DNA of 50,031 nt from HGM12587 sp964602445 (GCA_964602445.1 CAZRQV010000011.1:1-50031), one strand, 5' to 3'; positions 1-9,097 are shown, counted from the stretch's first letter. Numbers and translations: made by a program. The notes: generated by a model not told the origin, from the letters alone.

Positions 1-40
1 GGATATAAAAATCTGTATGGAAAAATTTGCCAACGATTAC

Positions 41-70
41 TTGACAGTAACATTTATGTGGTGTTAATTT
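41..70 (+). promoter_or_regulatory. Putative promoter of the ATP synthase operon
   Basis: A perfect TTGACA hexamer lies at 41-46. About 17-18 nt downstream are weak -10 candidates (TTAATT at 64-69). The stretch lies in an AT-rich leader before the first ATP synthase gene. The -35 is convincing but the -10 is poor, so the assignment is tentative; a second start nearer 100-120 is possible. Confidence 0.4.
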
Positions 71-138
71 TTTCATGTAGACTTTTGAAAAAAAATGTAT
101 TAAAATCAAGATAGTATATTGTTTGTGAGGGACAGGTT

Positions 139-381
139 ATGAAGGATAGCAAAATTGTGGCAAAATCGTTAGCAATGATTTCGCAAGTAGGTATCAGCAT
201 GCTTGTTCCTATTTTTTTATGCTGCATGCTGGGCCTTTATCTTGAAAAGCAGTTTTCTTTTCCGGCGTTTGTACCGTTATTCTTTCTGGGTGCACTGGCC
301 GGAATGCGAAATGTCTATGTGATGATTTCTGCTATTTATAAGGAGGATAACGAAAAGAAGAATGATAGAAAAGATGGATAG
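139..381 (+). CDS. atpZ: AtpZ/AtpI-family small membrane protein
   Basis: An 80-residue protein with two predicted membrane helices (about residues 15-35 and 42-64) and a charged lysine-rich tail. Size, topology and position at the head of the F-type ATP synthase genes match the AtpZ/AtpI family. Members of that family assist assembly of the c-ring or Mg/Ca transport beside the synthase. The ATG at 139 follows a GAGGGACAG ribosome-binding site. Its 3' end overlaps the next gene by 20 nt, suggesting translational coupling. Family membership rests on hydropathy and position rather than a strong motif. Confidence 0.75.
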   Translation: MKDSKIVAKSLAMISQVGISMLVPIFLCCMLGLYLEKQFSFPAFVPLFFLGALAGMRNVYVMISAIYKEDNEKKNDRKDG

Positions 382-862
382 TTTAAAGCGGACGGTCTTA
401 GAGCTTTTGATCGGAATTCTTATTTTCGGTGTACTTTTTGAAGTAGTGGGGGTTCTGCTGGTAAAAGAAAACGCAGCATATTCGGTTGGAATCCTTTGCG
501 GTGTGATCATGGCAGTCTTGATGCTGCTTCATATGGCACACAATCTGGATGATGCCCTGAGTTGGGACGAAGTGAATGCGAGAAGATCTGTAAGGCAGGG
601 AACGATGCGGCGGTACGCAGCCGTTTCTCTGGCAACGATCTTGTTAGGATATTTCAAGATCGGAAATGTACTTTCCTGTTTTCTTGGAATCATGAGTTTG
701 AAAGCAGCGGTTTACATACAGCCGTTTGTTCATAAAATCATAAACAAAATTCTAAAAATTGAAGAAGGAGGATACGAGAATGCCATCATTGATGACGACG
801 ACGCCGAATTTGATCTTAGCGAGTGGGCAGAACGTAGATTTCATGATTCATGGTTTAATTAA
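362..862 (+). CDS. ATP synthase subunit I-like membrane protein
   Basis: A 166-residue protein with four hydrophobic segments (about residues 9-32, 40-58, 84-104 and 106-125), as in ATP synthase subunit I (AtpI/UncI) proteins that precede atpB. It ends in an acidic tail (IIDDDDAEFDL). Its last 83 nt overlap the start of atpB in another frame, which is a long overlap. The upstream AAGGAGG is rather far (about 15 nt) from the ATG at 362. Subunit I proteins are thought to help c-ring assembly. The acidic tail is read across the atpB ribosome-binding site and may be poorly conserved. Confidence 0.65.
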   Translation: MIEKMDSLKRTVLELLIGILIFGVLFEVVGVLLVKENAAYSVGILCGVIMAVLMLLHMAHNLDDALSWDEVNARRSVRQGTMRRYAAVSLATILLGYFKIGNVLSCFLGIMSLKAAVYIQPFVHKIINKILKIEEGGYENAIIDDDDAEFDLSEWAERRFHDSWFN

Positions 863-1508
863 GTTTGAACTTTTTGGACAGGAATTATGGATTACAACAA
901 CTCATGTCAGCATTCTGCTCGTAATGGGAGTTATTATTCTGGCTGCATGTATCATCAGGGCGAATCTAAAAGGTCCGGATGAGACACCGGGAATGCTTCA
1001 GAGCTTTGCAGAAATTGCAATCGAAATGCTGGAGAACATGGTCGCAGGTATTATGGGTGGTAATGGCGGAAGATTTATGAATTATATCGGAACGATCTTT
1101 GTATTTATTTTACTTAGCAATATTTCCGGTATCTTCGGATTACGATCTCCTACAGCGGACTTTGGTGTAACGTTGCCGCTGGGCTTAATGACGTTTTTGA
1201 TCGTTCAGTATCAGAACATTAAAAACAACAAATTTGGCGCATTTACCGATCTGTTTCAGCCGGTAGCGTTTTTATTCCCAATCAACCTGATCGGTGAAAT
1301 TGCAGCACCATTTTCTTTGGGTCTGCGTTTATTCGGTAACATTTTATCGGGAACAGTTATTGTCGCATTGTACTATGGGATGGTACCGGTACTTTTCAAG
1401 ATTGGAATTCCGGCAGCACTGCATGTGTATTTCGACCTGTTTTCCGGTTGTATTCAGGCATATGTATTTAGTATGCTGACTATGGTTTATATTAGTGAAA
1501 AATTATAA
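780..1508 (+). CDS. atpB: F-type ATP synthase subunit a
   Basis: Subunit a is the stator half-channel for the coupling ion in the membrane Fo sector. The 242-residue protein is hydrophobic with five to six membrane helices. It contains the conserved helix around GEIAAPFSLGLRLFGNILSG, whose arginine (in LRLFGN) faces the c-ring, and the C-terminal helix with Q-A-Y-V-F. An upstream in-frame TTG at 759 exists, but the ATG at 780 has AAGGAGG eight nt before it and is preferred. It lies between the subunit I gene and atpE in the usual order. Confidence 0.95.
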   Translation: MPSLMTTTPNLILASGQNVDFMIHGLIKFELFGQELWITTTHVSILLVMGVIILAACIIRANLKGPDETPGMLQSFAEIAIEMLENMVAGIMGGNGGRFMNYIGTIFVFILLSNISGIFGLRSPTADFGVTLPLGLMTFLIVQYQNIKNNKFGAFTDLFQPVAFLFPINLIGEIAAPFSLGLRLFGNILSGTVIVALYYGMVPVLFKIGIPAALHVYFDLFSGCIQAYVFSMLTMVYISEKL

Positions 1509-1532
1509 GTTTAAATTCAGGAGGAAATTATT

Positions 1533-1802
1533 ATGACACAGATTACAAACGAAGGTTTAATTTTAGCTTGTTCTGCAATTGGTGCAGGCGTTGCAATGAT
1601 CGCAGGTATCGGACCTGCTATCGGACAGGGTTTTGCAGCTGGTATGGCAACAAGCGCAGTTGGTAAAAATCCGGGAGCAAAATCAGAAATCACATCTACC
1701 ATGCTTCTTGGACAGGCTGTTGCAGAAACAACAGGTCTTTACTCTCTCGTAATTGCCCTCATCTTATTATTCGTACAGCCATTATTAGGTGGATTAAGCT
1801 AA
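1533..1802 (+). CDS. atpE: F-type ATP synthase subunit c (sodium-type signature)
   Basis: An 89-residue hairpin of two membrane helices forming the rotor ring. The ion-binding carboxylate is E65 in the second helix. Gln32, Val63, Glu65, Thr66, Thr67 and Tyr70 are all present at the same numbering as the sodium-binding set of Ilyobacter tartaricus subunit c (Q32, V63, E65, S66, T67, Y70). The visible motif is GQAVAETTGLYSLV. By that known rule the synthase should couple to Na+ rather than H+, which is inference from residues only. AGGAGG ribosome-binding site before the ATG. Confidence 0.96.
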   Translation: MTQITNEGLILACSAIGAGVAMIAGIGPAIGQGFAAGMATSAVGKNPGAKSEITSTMLLGQAVAETTGLYSLVIALILLFVQPLLGGLS

Positions 1803-1836
1803 TCTGTAGAAAGACGAATAGAGAGGAGGCGGTGTT

Positions 1837-2352
1837 TTGGAGAGATTATTTGGACTGGATGCCCAGTTGATCTTCGAAATCGTGCTGTCAATGATCGCGG
1901 TATTTGTTCTCTTTCTGGCACTGTCCTACATTCTGTTTAATCCTGTACGTGATATGTTAAAGAAGCGTCAGGAAATGGTGCAGGAAACAAAGGATACCGC
2001 AAACAGAGAAAAAGAAGATGCATTAAAATTAAAAGCAGAATATGATGCAAAGATTCAGAATGCGGAAGCTGATGCAGAAGAAATCTTAAACGAAGCAAGA
2101 AAACGTGCATTAAAAAATGAACGTGTGATCGTAGATGAAGCAAAAGAAGAAGCAGCACGTATCATTGCCAGTGCAAATGTTCAGATTGAGCTGGAAAAGA
2201 AGAAAGCAATGGATGATCTGAAACAGGAAGTCGTATCGATCGCTGCAATGATGGCAGGAAAAATGGTTGCTGTTTCTATGGATGAAAAGACTATGAATCA
2301 GCTGCTTGAGGATACTTTAAAAGAAATGGGTGATGACACATGGCAAAACTAG
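1837..2352 (+). CDS. atpF: F-type ATP synthase subunit b (TTG start)
   Basis: A 171-residue peripheral stalk subunit: one N-terminal membrane helix (about residues 11-33), then a long charged helix rich in E, K and A, typical of the b dimer that ties Fo to F1 through delta. The start codon is TTG at 1837, supported by GAGGAGG eight nt upstream. No suitable ATG lies between it and the membrane helix. The 3' end overlaps atpH by 13 nt. Confidence 0.94.
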   Translation: MERLFGLDAQLIFEIVLSMIAVFVLFLALSYILFNPVRDMLKKRQEMVQETKDTANREKEDALKLKAEYDAKIQNAEADAEEILNEARKRALKNERVIVDEAKEEAARIIASANVQIELEKKKAMDDLKQEVVSIAAMMAGKMVAVSMDEKTMNQLLEDTLKEMGDDTWQN

Positions 2353-2888
2353 TATCCCAGACATACGGTAATGCGTTGTTTGAACTTGGTCTGGAAGAAC
2401 AGAAATTGGATCTGTTTTTCGAAGAAGCGAAAACGTTTTTAGAAGTCATTCAAAAAGATGATGAACTGATCAGGTTCATGAAACATCCTAAAATCGTAAA
2501 AGACGAAAAAATTGAAACGGGAAAAAAGATCTTTGAGAAAACCTTTTCCAAAGAGTTTGCAGGATTTTTGCTGATCCTCATTCAAAAAGACCGTTTTGCG
2601 GAAACAGAAAAAATACTGGAATATTTCATCGGTCGTGTAAAGGAATATAAAAAGATTGGTGTAGCCTATGTCTCTACCGCGGCTCCATTAAATGAGAGTC
2701 AGAAGAAAAATGTGGAAAAGAGACTGTTGGAAACTACCGCATATGAAACATTTGAAATGAATTATACAGTAGATGAAACACTGCTTGGTGGTATGGTGAT
2801 CCGCATTGGTGATCGTATTGTGGATACCAGTATCAAAAATAAGCTGAGAGAATTGGCGAAGCAGTTATCCGCACTTCAGGTAGGCTAA
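2340..2888 (+). CDS. atpH: F-type ATP synthase subunit delta
   Basis: A 182-residue OSCP/delta subunit that caps the F1 head and binds the b stalk. It has the expected N-terminal six-helix region and the C-terminal GGMVIRIGDRIVDTSIKNKL signature of the family. It starts inside the end of atpF (13-nt overlap), so the two are probably translationally coupled. Confidence 0.95.
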   Translation: MAKLVSQTYGNALFELGLEEQKLDLFFEEAKTFLEVIQKDDELIRFMKHPKIVKDEKIETGKKIFEKTFSKEFAGFLLILIQKDRFAETEKILEYFIGRVKEYKKIGVAYVSTAAPLNESQKKNVEKRLLETTAYETFEMNYTVDETLLGGMVIRIGDRIVDTSIKNKLRELAKQLSALQVG

Positions 2889-2931
2889 TACCTGAAAAGT
2901 TTTAGGCTTAAGAAAGAAGGTGTAAGTTTTT

Positions 2932-4434
2932 ATGAATTTAAGACCGGAAGAAATCAGCTCCGTAATTAAAGAACAGATTAAACGATACGCCGGACAAATG
3001 GAAGTATCTGATGTTGGTACAGTTATTCAGGTAGCAGATGGGATTGCCCGTGTTCATGGGCTGGAAAAGGCGATGCAGGGAGAACTTCTGGAATTTCCGG
3101 GAGATGTTCTGGGCATGGTGCTCAATCTGGAAGAAGACAATGTTGGTGCCGTTTTGTTAGGCGATCAGAAAAATATTAACGAAGGCGATACAGTAAAGAC
3201 TACAGGACGTGTAGTAGAAGTTCCGGTAGGTGACTGTATGCTTGGTCGTGTTGTCAATGCACTTGGACAGCCGATCGATGGAAAGGGACCGATCCATACA
3301 GAAAAGTTCCGTCCGATCGAACGAGTAGCTCCGGGTGTTATCACTCGTAAATCCGTAGATACACCACTTCAGACAGGTATTAAGGCGATTGACTCCATGG
3401 TACCGATCGGAAGAGGACAGCGAGAACTGATCATTGGTGACAGACAGACCGGAAAAACAGCCATTGCCATTGATACGATCATTAATCAGAAAGGCAAAGG
3501 CGTAAAATGTATTTACGTTGCAATCGGACAGAAAGCATCTACGGTTGCATCTATCGTAAAAAAATTAGAAGAATTCGATGCGTTTGATTACACCACTGTA
3601 GTTGCATCTACAGCAAGTGAATTGGCGCCATTACAGTATATTGCACCATATGCAGGATGTGCTATTGGTGAAGAATGGATGGAAAACGGAGAAGATGTTC
3701 TTATCGTGTACGATGACCTGTCCAAACATGCGACTGCATATCGTACCCTGGCATTGCTCCTGAAGAGACCACCAGGACGTGAAGCATATCCGGGTGATGT
3801 TTTCTATCTGCATTCCAGACTGTTAGAGCGTGCAGCAAAATTAAATGATGAACTTGGCGGCGGTTCTTTAACTGCACTTCCAATCATCGAAACACAGGCG
3901 GGAGACGTTTCCGCTTACATTCCGACTAACGTAATTTCCATTACAGACGGTCAGATTTATCTGGAAACAGAAATGTTCAACGCAGGTTTCCGTCCGGCGG
4001 TAAATGCAGGTCTTTCTGTATCACGAGTAGGTGGTGCAGCACAGATCAAAGCGATGAAAAAAATCGCTGCTCCGATCCGAGTAGAACTTGCCCAGTATCG
4101 TGAACTGGCATCCTTTGCTCAGTTTGGATCTGAACTTGATGCAGATACCAAGGAAAAACTGGAACAGGGTGAAAGAATCAAGGAAATCCTGAAACAGCCG
4201 CAGTATCAGCCGATGGCTGTAGAAGATCAGATTATTATGATCTATACCGTAACCAGAAAATATCTTCTGGATGTACCGGTAAAGAAAATTCAGGAATTTG
4301 AAAAACAGTTCCTTGAATTTATTAAGACAAAATATGCAGACATTCCGGAAAGCATCCGTGAAACAAAGGTAATGTCGGAAGAATGCGAAGCACGTCTTGT
4401 AAAAGCAATCGAAGAATTCAAGAAGACATTCTAA
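2932..4434 (+). CDS. atpA: F-type ATP synthase subunit alpha
   Basis: A 500-residue regulatory nucleotide-binding subunit of F1. It has the P-loop GDRQTGKTAIAID (about residues 169-181), the AYRTLALLLKRPPGREAYPGD segment and the ATP synthase alpha/beta signature region near PAVNAGLSVSRVG. Length is standard. The ATG has an AAGAAGG ribosome-binding site. Confidence 0.97.
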   Translation: MNLRPEEISSVIKEQIKRYAGQMEVSDVGTVIQVADGIARVHGLEKAMQGELLEFPGDVLGMVLNLEEDNVGAVLLGDQKNINEGDTVKTTGRVVEVPVGDCMLGRVVNALGQPIDGKGPIHTEKFRPIERVAPGVITRKSVDTPLQTGIKAIDSMVPIGRGQRELIIGDRQTGKTAIAIDTIINQKGKGVKCIYVAIGQKASTVASIVKKLEEFDAFDYTTVVASTASELAPLQYIAPYAGCAIGEEWMENGEDVLIVYDDLSKHATAYRTLALLLKRPPGREAYPGDVFYLHSRLLERAAKLNDELGGGSLTALPIIETQAGDVSAYIPTNVISITDGQIYLETEMFNAGFRPAVNAGLSVSRVGGAAQIKAMKKIAAPIRVELAQYRELASFAQFGSELDADTKEKLEQGERIKEILKQPQYQPMAVEDQIIMIYTVTRKYLLDVPVKKIQEFEKQFLEFIKTKYADIPESIRETKVMSEECEARLVKAIEEFKKTF

Positions 4435-4458
4435 ACGGAAGGAACTGGAGGTTAGTTT

Positions 4459-5319
4459 ATGGCGTCAATGAGAGAAATCAAACGGCGTAAGAGCAGCATT
4501 GCCAGCACTCAGCAGACTACCAAAGCCATGAAACTGGTTTCTACGGTAAAGCTGCAGAGAGCCAAGGGCAAAGCAGAATCTACCAAGCCGTATTTTGACT
4601 GCATGTATGACACCATTGCCACAATGCTTTCCAAATCGGGAAATATTGATCATCCGTATCTGCAATCCGGAGCTTCTCCGAAAAAGGCGGTGATCACGAT
4701 CACTTCCAACAGAGGACTGGCCGGCGGCTATAACAATAATATTGTAAAGCTGATCACCGGAGACGAAAAGTTTGAAAAAGAGAATACAGAGATCTATGCT
4801 CTGGGTAAAAAGGGAAGGGATTCCTTAGACATTAAGGGATACCGGATCGTTTCAGATCGTTCTGAGGTTATGAACGGACCTGTTTATACCGATGCGAAGG
4901 AACTGAGCGAAGAACTTTTACAGAGATTTGAAAATGGTGAGATCGGTGAGATCTATCTTGCTTACACTGTTTTCAAAAATACTGTGACTCATATTCCGAC
5001 TATGTTAAAACTTTTACCGGTGGAAATGGCAGAAAAAGAAGAAGAAAGATCTGCAGACAGTATTCCGATGAATTATGCACCGAATGAAGGGGAAGCCTTA
5101 AGAATGATCATTCCGAAGTACATTACCAGCCTGATCTATGGGGCTATGATGGAAGCGGTTGCCAGTGAAAACGGTGCCAGAATGCAGGCAATGGATTCAG
5201 CAACAGGAAATGCTGATGAAATGATTCAAAAATTAGAATTAGATTATAACAGAGCGCGTCAGGGCTCTATTACACAGGAACTGACAGAAATTATTGCCGG
5301 AGCAAGTGCAATCAGCTGA
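4459..5319 (+). CDS. atpG: F-type ATP synthase subunit gamma
   Basis: A 286-residue central rotor shaft. The N-terminal helix begins MASMREIKRRKSSI and the C-terminal helix carries the conserved MDSATGNADEMI and RQGSITQELTEI motifs. It lies between atpA and atpD as usual, with a GGAGG ribosome-binding site. Confidence 0.96.
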   Translation: MASMREIKRRKSSIASTQQTTKAMKLVSTVKLQRAKGKAESTKPYFDCMYDTIATMLSKSGNIDHPYLQSGASPKKAVITITSNRGLAGGYNNNIVKLITGDEKFEKENTEIYALGKKGRDSLDIKGYRIVSDRSEVMNGPVYTDAKELSEELLQRFENGEIGEIYLAYTVFKNTVTHIPTMLKLLPVEMAEKEEERSADSIPMNYAPNEGEALRMIIPKYITSLIYGAMMEAVASENGARMQAMDSATGNADEMIQKLELDYNRARQGSITQELTEIIAGASAIS

Positions 5320-5324
5320 CGGCA

Positions 5325-5353
5325 TAAACCGGAGTGCAAAGCATTTCGGTTTA
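5325..5353 (+). other. Intra-operon hairpin between atpG and atpD
   Basis: A near-perfect stem: TAAACCG pairs with CGGTTTA, and an inner GTGC pairs with GCAT around AAA. No U-tract follows, so it is not a terminator. It may influence mRNA processing or the relative yield of gamma and beta subunits. It sits in the 92-nt atpG-atpD gap, the largest in the operon. Confidence 0.4.
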
Positions 5354-5411
5354 GAAAAAATAATTCGAGCGGAAGCAAGAATTCTTACAACAAGCAACAA
5401 GGAGTGAAAAA

Positions 5412-6803
5412 ATGGCAGAAAAAAATATTGGAAAAATCACTCAGATCATCAGTGCCGTACTGGATATTAAATTTTCAGGAAAACTTCCTGAAATCTATGA
5501 AGCCATTGATATTCCGTTGGCAGACGGCGGAAAACTGGTTGTAGAAGTATCCCAGCATCTGGGCGATGATACTGTAAGATGTATTGCCATGGGTCCTACC
5601 GACGGTTTAGTAAGAGGAATGGAAGCGATTGCAACAGGAGCTCCGATTACTGTACCGGTTGGTGAAAATACATTGGGACGTATCTTCAATGTATTAGGTG
5701 ATCCAATTGACAACAAACCGGCACCGGAATGTGAAAAACATTTCCCAATCCACAGAAAAGCGCCGGCATTTAAAGAACAGTCTACTTCAACAGAAGTTTT
5801 AGAAACAGGGATTAAAGTCGTTGACCTTCTCTGTCCGTATCAGAAGGGTGGAAAAATCGGTCTCTTCGGCGGTGCCGGTGTAGGTAAGACCGTTTTGATT
5901 CAGGAATTAATCCACAACATTGCTACAGAGCATGGCGGATATTCCGTATTTACCGGTGTAGGTGAACGTACCCGTGAAGGAAATGACCTTTACCATGAAA
6001 TGACAGATACCGGAGTTATCAATAAAACGACCATGGTATTCGGACAGATGAACGAGCCGCCTGGAGCACGTATGCGTGTTGGTCTGACAGGACTTACCAT
6101 GGCAGAATATTTCCGTGATCAGGGCGGAAAAGATGTGCTTCTTTTCATTGATAATATTTTCCGTTTTACACAGGCAGGTTCTGAAGTATCTGCACTGCTT
6201 GGCCGTATGCCTTCAGCGGTAGGTTATCAGCCAACACTTCAGACAGAAATGGGTGCCCTTCAGGAACGTATCACATCGACACAGAACGGTTCCATTACCT
6301 CTGTACAGGCAGTTTACGTGCCGGCCGATGACTTAACTGACCCGGCTCCGGCAACAACCTTTGCCCATCTGGATGCAACTACGGTATTATCCCGTTCTAT
6401 CGTAGAACTTGGTATTTATCCTGCAGTAGATCCACTGGAATCTACTTCCCGTATTCTGGATCCGAAGATTGTAGGGGAAGAGCATTATGCAGTTGCCCGC
6501 GGCGTACAGGAAATCTTACAGAGATATAAAGAATTACAGGATATCATTGCAATCCTTGGTATGGATGAATTATCAGAAGAAGAAAAACTCATCGTATCCA
6601 GAGCAAGAAAGGTACAGAGATTCTTATCTCAGCCATTCCATGTAGCAGGACAGTTCACAGGTCTGGAAGGACGTTATGTACCATTAGAAGAAACGATTCA
6701 GGGATTTAAAGAAATTCTGGAAGGAAAACATGACGATATTCCGGAAGGTCATTTCTTAAATGCAGGAAGCATTGATGACGTAGTGGCTCGCGCAAAAAAA
6801 TAA
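5412..6803 (+). CDS. atpD: F-type ATP synthase subunit beta
   Basis: A 463-residue catalytic subunit of F1. Walker A is GGAGVGKTVLI, the catalytic glutamate lies in GVGERTREGNDL, and the family signature is seen near PAVDPLESTSRILD. The ATG at 5412 follows AAGGAG. Length and motifs are standard, so an active enzyme is expected. Confidence 0.98.
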   Translation: MAEKNIGKITQIISAVLDIKFSGKLPEIYEAIDIPLADGGKLVVEVSQHLGDDTVRCIAMGPTDGLVRGMEAIATGAPITVPVGENTLGRIFNVLGDPIDNKPAPECEKHFPIHRKAPAFKEQSTSTEVLETGIKVVDLLCPYQKGGKIGLFGGAGVGKTVLIQELIHNIATEHGGYSVFTGVGERTREGNDLYHEMTDTGVINKTTMVFGQMNEPPGARMRVGLTGLTMAEYFRDQGGKDVLLFIDNIFRFTQAGSEVSALLGRMPSAVGYQPTLQTEMGALQERITSTQNGSITSVQAVYVPADDLTDPAPATTFAHLDATTVLSRSIVELGIYPAVDPLESTSRILDPKIVGEEHYAVARGVQEILQRYKELQDIIAILGMDELSEEEKLIVSRARKVQRFLSQPFHVAGQFTGLEGRYVPLEETIQGFKEILEGKHDDIPEGHFLNAGSIDDVVARAKK

Positions 6804-6816
6804 GAGGTGAGCAGAT

Positions 6817-7230
6817 ATGGCAGAGAATCAAGCATTTAAACTGAAGATCATTTCTCCTGACAGAATCTTCTATGAAGGAGAAGCTACGATGTTAGAGCTG
6901 AATACGACGGAAGGCCAGATTGGTGTATACAAATACCACGTACCAATGACTTATATCATTGAACCAGGTGTTTTGACCATCACAGAGTCAGAAAGTGAGA
7001 AGAAAAAAGCAGCACTTCATTCCGGATTCGTTCAGATCTTACAGGAAGAGATCACAGTGCTTGCAGAAGCAGTCGAATGGCCGGATGAGATTGATGAAAA
7101 CCGTGCGAAAGAGGCACAGTTGAGAGCGGAACGTCGTCTTGCGATGAAAGATCCGAATATCAATCTGCAGAGAGCAGAAATGGCACTGCATCGTGCACTG
7201 ACACGTCAGGAAGTAAGAAAATATATTTAA
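6817..7230 (+). CDS. atpC: F-type ATP synthase subunit epsilon
   Basis: A 137-residue protein with an N-terminal beta-sandwich (FKLKIISPDRIFYEGEA, then the TEGQIGV-YKYHVPM region) and a C-terminal helical hairpin rich in R, A and E. It is the regulatory subunit attached to gamma and the last gene of the operon, followed by a terminator. Confidence 0.95.
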   Translation: MAENQAFKLKIISPDRIFYEGEATMLELNTTEGQIGVYKYHVPMTYIIEPGVLTITESESEKKKAALHSGFVQILQEEITVLAEAVEWPDEIDENRAKEAQLRAERRLAMKDPNINLQRAEMALHRALTRQEVRKYI

Positions 7231-7241
7231 TCATAAGACAG

Positions 7242-7268
7242 AGACCCTCGCAGTTTGCGGGGGTCTTT
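7242..7268 (+). terminator. Terminator of the ATP synthase operon
   Basis: A 10-bp stem: AGACCCTCGC pairs with GCGGGGGTCT around AGTTT, followed by TTTC. It lies 11 nt after the atpC stop codon. Confidence 0.85.
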
Positions 7269-7316
7269 CGACACATTTTCATATTTTTATCATATAGTAA
7301 TAAAAAAAGAAGTGTG

Positions 7317-7703
7317 ATGCAGATGTATTATCAGAAAATATATCTCCCGTTTGATGGAATGTACCCGGAGAAAGAATCCGAAGTATTTTATTTTCCTCAC
7401 AGTGAAGAAGAGCATGAACGTGACAAAAAACGCATTTATAATATGTATCCGGAAATGGCAAAACGGATGGTTCCTTATGTGGAAGAAGTCTGCGACCGGA
7501 TGGAGTATGAAGGCGGTGTATTGTATGATGAATATCCGGATCCGCTGACCATGCGGTTAAAATGCCGGGAAATTTGTAATCAGGTGCAAAAACAGGACGA
7601 TGCGGCAGATGTTATGATGGATATTTGTCAGATTCTTTTATATCATGAAATCTATCTTCGAAGATGTAAAAGAAGGGAAAAGCGAAGAAAAAGATTTTTT
7701 TAA
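7317..7703 (+). CDS. Hypothetical protein, charged and arginine-rich
   Basis: A 128-residue soluble protein I do not recognise. The N-terminus is aromatic (YYQKIYLPFDGMYP), the middle helical and acidic (HSEEEHERDKKRIYNMYPEMAKRMV), and the end strongly basic (RRCKRREKRRKRFF). There is no signal peptide or membrane segment. Possible starts are GTG 7314, ATG 7317 and ATG 7323; the ribosome-binding site is weak (AAAGAAG). Codon use matches the neighbours and the frame is intact, so it is probably a real lineage-specific gene. Confidence 0.65.
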   Translation: MQMYYQKIYLPFDGMYPEKESEVFYFPHSEEEHERDKKRIYNMYPEMAKRMVPYVEEVCDRMEYEGGVLYDEYPDPLTMRLKCREICNQVQKQDDAADVMMDICQILLYHEIYLRRCKRREKRRKRFF

Positions 7704-7723
7704 GGATTTCAATCCTATGAAAA

Positions 7724-7786
7724 TGTCCTAAAGCACAGACTCATACTCCGACCGCAAAAGCGGAATGTGAGAGGTGCTTTGGGACA
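7724..7786. repeat. Long imperfect palindrome, probable structured RNA or REP-like element
   Basis: The outer stem is TGTCCTAAAGCAC (7724-7736) pairing with GTGCTTTGGGACA (7774-7786) with one G-U pair. The inner arm has CCGC-AAAA-GCGG flanked by CTCA/TGAG. No U-tract follows on either strand, so it is not a standard terminator. It resembles a repetitive extragenic palindrome or a small structured RNA; I see no second copy in this window. Confidence 0.55.
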
Positions 7787-7940
7787 CTGATTCGGAGAAA
7801 TTTAGAAATAAAAAATTCAGATCCCTCTTTTGCAGTAATTGACATATCCAAACAGAAATTGATACAATAAAAGTTACGAAAAGATACAATGAGCGTTAGT
7901 GAGTCGGAACAGACATCGAATGCCGATAAGGAAAGAAGTT

Positions 7941-9086
7941 ATGGATAGATTAAAACAGATATTAGAAGAACAGCTGAATGAAAATCTGAATCAGATCGTC
8001 ATCAGCAATCCGAAACGTGCAGCACTGGCACAAAAAGTAAAGATCCGTCCGGTGTTACTGAAGGATCGTTTGAATTTTCAGGTAACAGAGTATAAAGGAA
8101 AGCAGGTTTTTCATGAAAATCTGGAACCGCAGGAAACCGCAGCCTACATTACGGAACAGATGGAACACTTTTTCGGCCAGATGGTATTGGAAAGTGCCAG
8201 CCATACAGTCAATATGCTTGTAAGCAAAAAAGGAAAAGTGACAATCAAACAGAAAGCGCAGAAAAAAGAAATAAAACAAAGAGAGCTTTCTCATAATCGG
8301 AAGAAACGGTATATTTTAGAAGAAGGAACCACAGTTCCGTTTTTGGTGGATCTGGGAGTACAGACGGCAGAAGGAAAGATTGTTCATTCCCGTTATGATA
8401 AATTCCGGCAGATCAACCGGTTTTTAGAATTTATTCAGGATATTGTAGAGGATCTTCCGAAAGGAAGAGAACTGACCATCGTCGATTTTGGATGCGGAAA
8501 ATCTTACCTGACCTTTGCAATGTATTATTATCTGAAGGAAATGAAAGGGTTTGATATCCGTGTGATCGGTCTGGATCTGAAAGAAGATGTGATCGCATAC
8601 TGTAACGAATTAAAAGAAAAATATGGATATGAAAAGATGTCATTTACGACAGGAGACATTGCCAGCTATACCGGTGTCAATGCGGTGGACATGGTCGTAA
8701 CACTCCATGCTTGTGATACAGCCACAGATTATGCATTGGAAAAGGCAGTCAAATGGGGAGCAAGTGTCATTCTCTCCGTGCCTTGCTGTCAGCATGAACT
8801 GAATTATCAGATTAAAAATGAAGCGTTGTCAGCCGTTTTTAAATATGGTCTTTTAAAAGAAAGGATCGCTGCACTGGTGACGGACGGGCTTCGTGCAGAA
8901 ATGCTGGAACAGTGCGGATATGATACGCAGGTGCTGGAATTTATTGATATGGAACATACGCCGAAGAATATTCTGATTCGCGGTGTTAAAAGAAAGACAG
9001 AGCGCAAACCGGATTATGAAGCATATGACCACTGCTGCGAAGCGCTGAATGTTTCTCCGACGCTTGGCAGACTTTTGAAAGAATAG
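7941..9086 (+). CDS. Class I SAM-dependent methyltransferase
   Basis: A predicted 381-residue methyltransferase. The SAM-binding glycine motif is IVDFGCGKSYLTF, followed by the acidic strand end IGLDLKEDV and the motif VTLHACDTATDYAL, then SVPCCQHE. This set resembles the Methyltransf_32 group (GSTCD/TrmO-neighbour type), whose substrate is thought to be RNA or protein but is uncertain. The N-terminal 150 residues form a basic, separate region. A GTG at 7899 would add 14 residues but lacks a ribosome-binding site; ATG 7941 follows AAGGAAAG. The gene ends 11 nt before the next one. Confidence 0.8.
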   Translation: MDRLKQILEEQLNENLNQIVISNPKRAALAQKVKIRPVLLKDRLNFQVTEYKGKQVFHENLEPQETAAYITEQMEHFFGQMVLESASHTVNMLVSKKGKVTIKQKAQKKEIKQRELSHNRKKRYILEEGTTVPFLVDLGVQTAEGKIVHSRYDKFRQINRFLEFIQDIVEDLPKGRELTIVDFGCGKSYLTFAMYYYLKEMKGFDIRVIGLDLKEDVIAYCNELKEKYGYEKMSFTTGDIASYTGVNAVDMVVTLHACDTATDYALEKAVKWGASVILSVPCCQHELNYQIKNEALSAVFKYGLLKERIAALVTDGLRAEMLEQCGYDTQVLEFIDMEHTPKNILIRGVKRKTERKPDYEAYDHCCEALNVSPTLGRLLKE

Positions 9087-9097
9087 AGGAGTCATTT

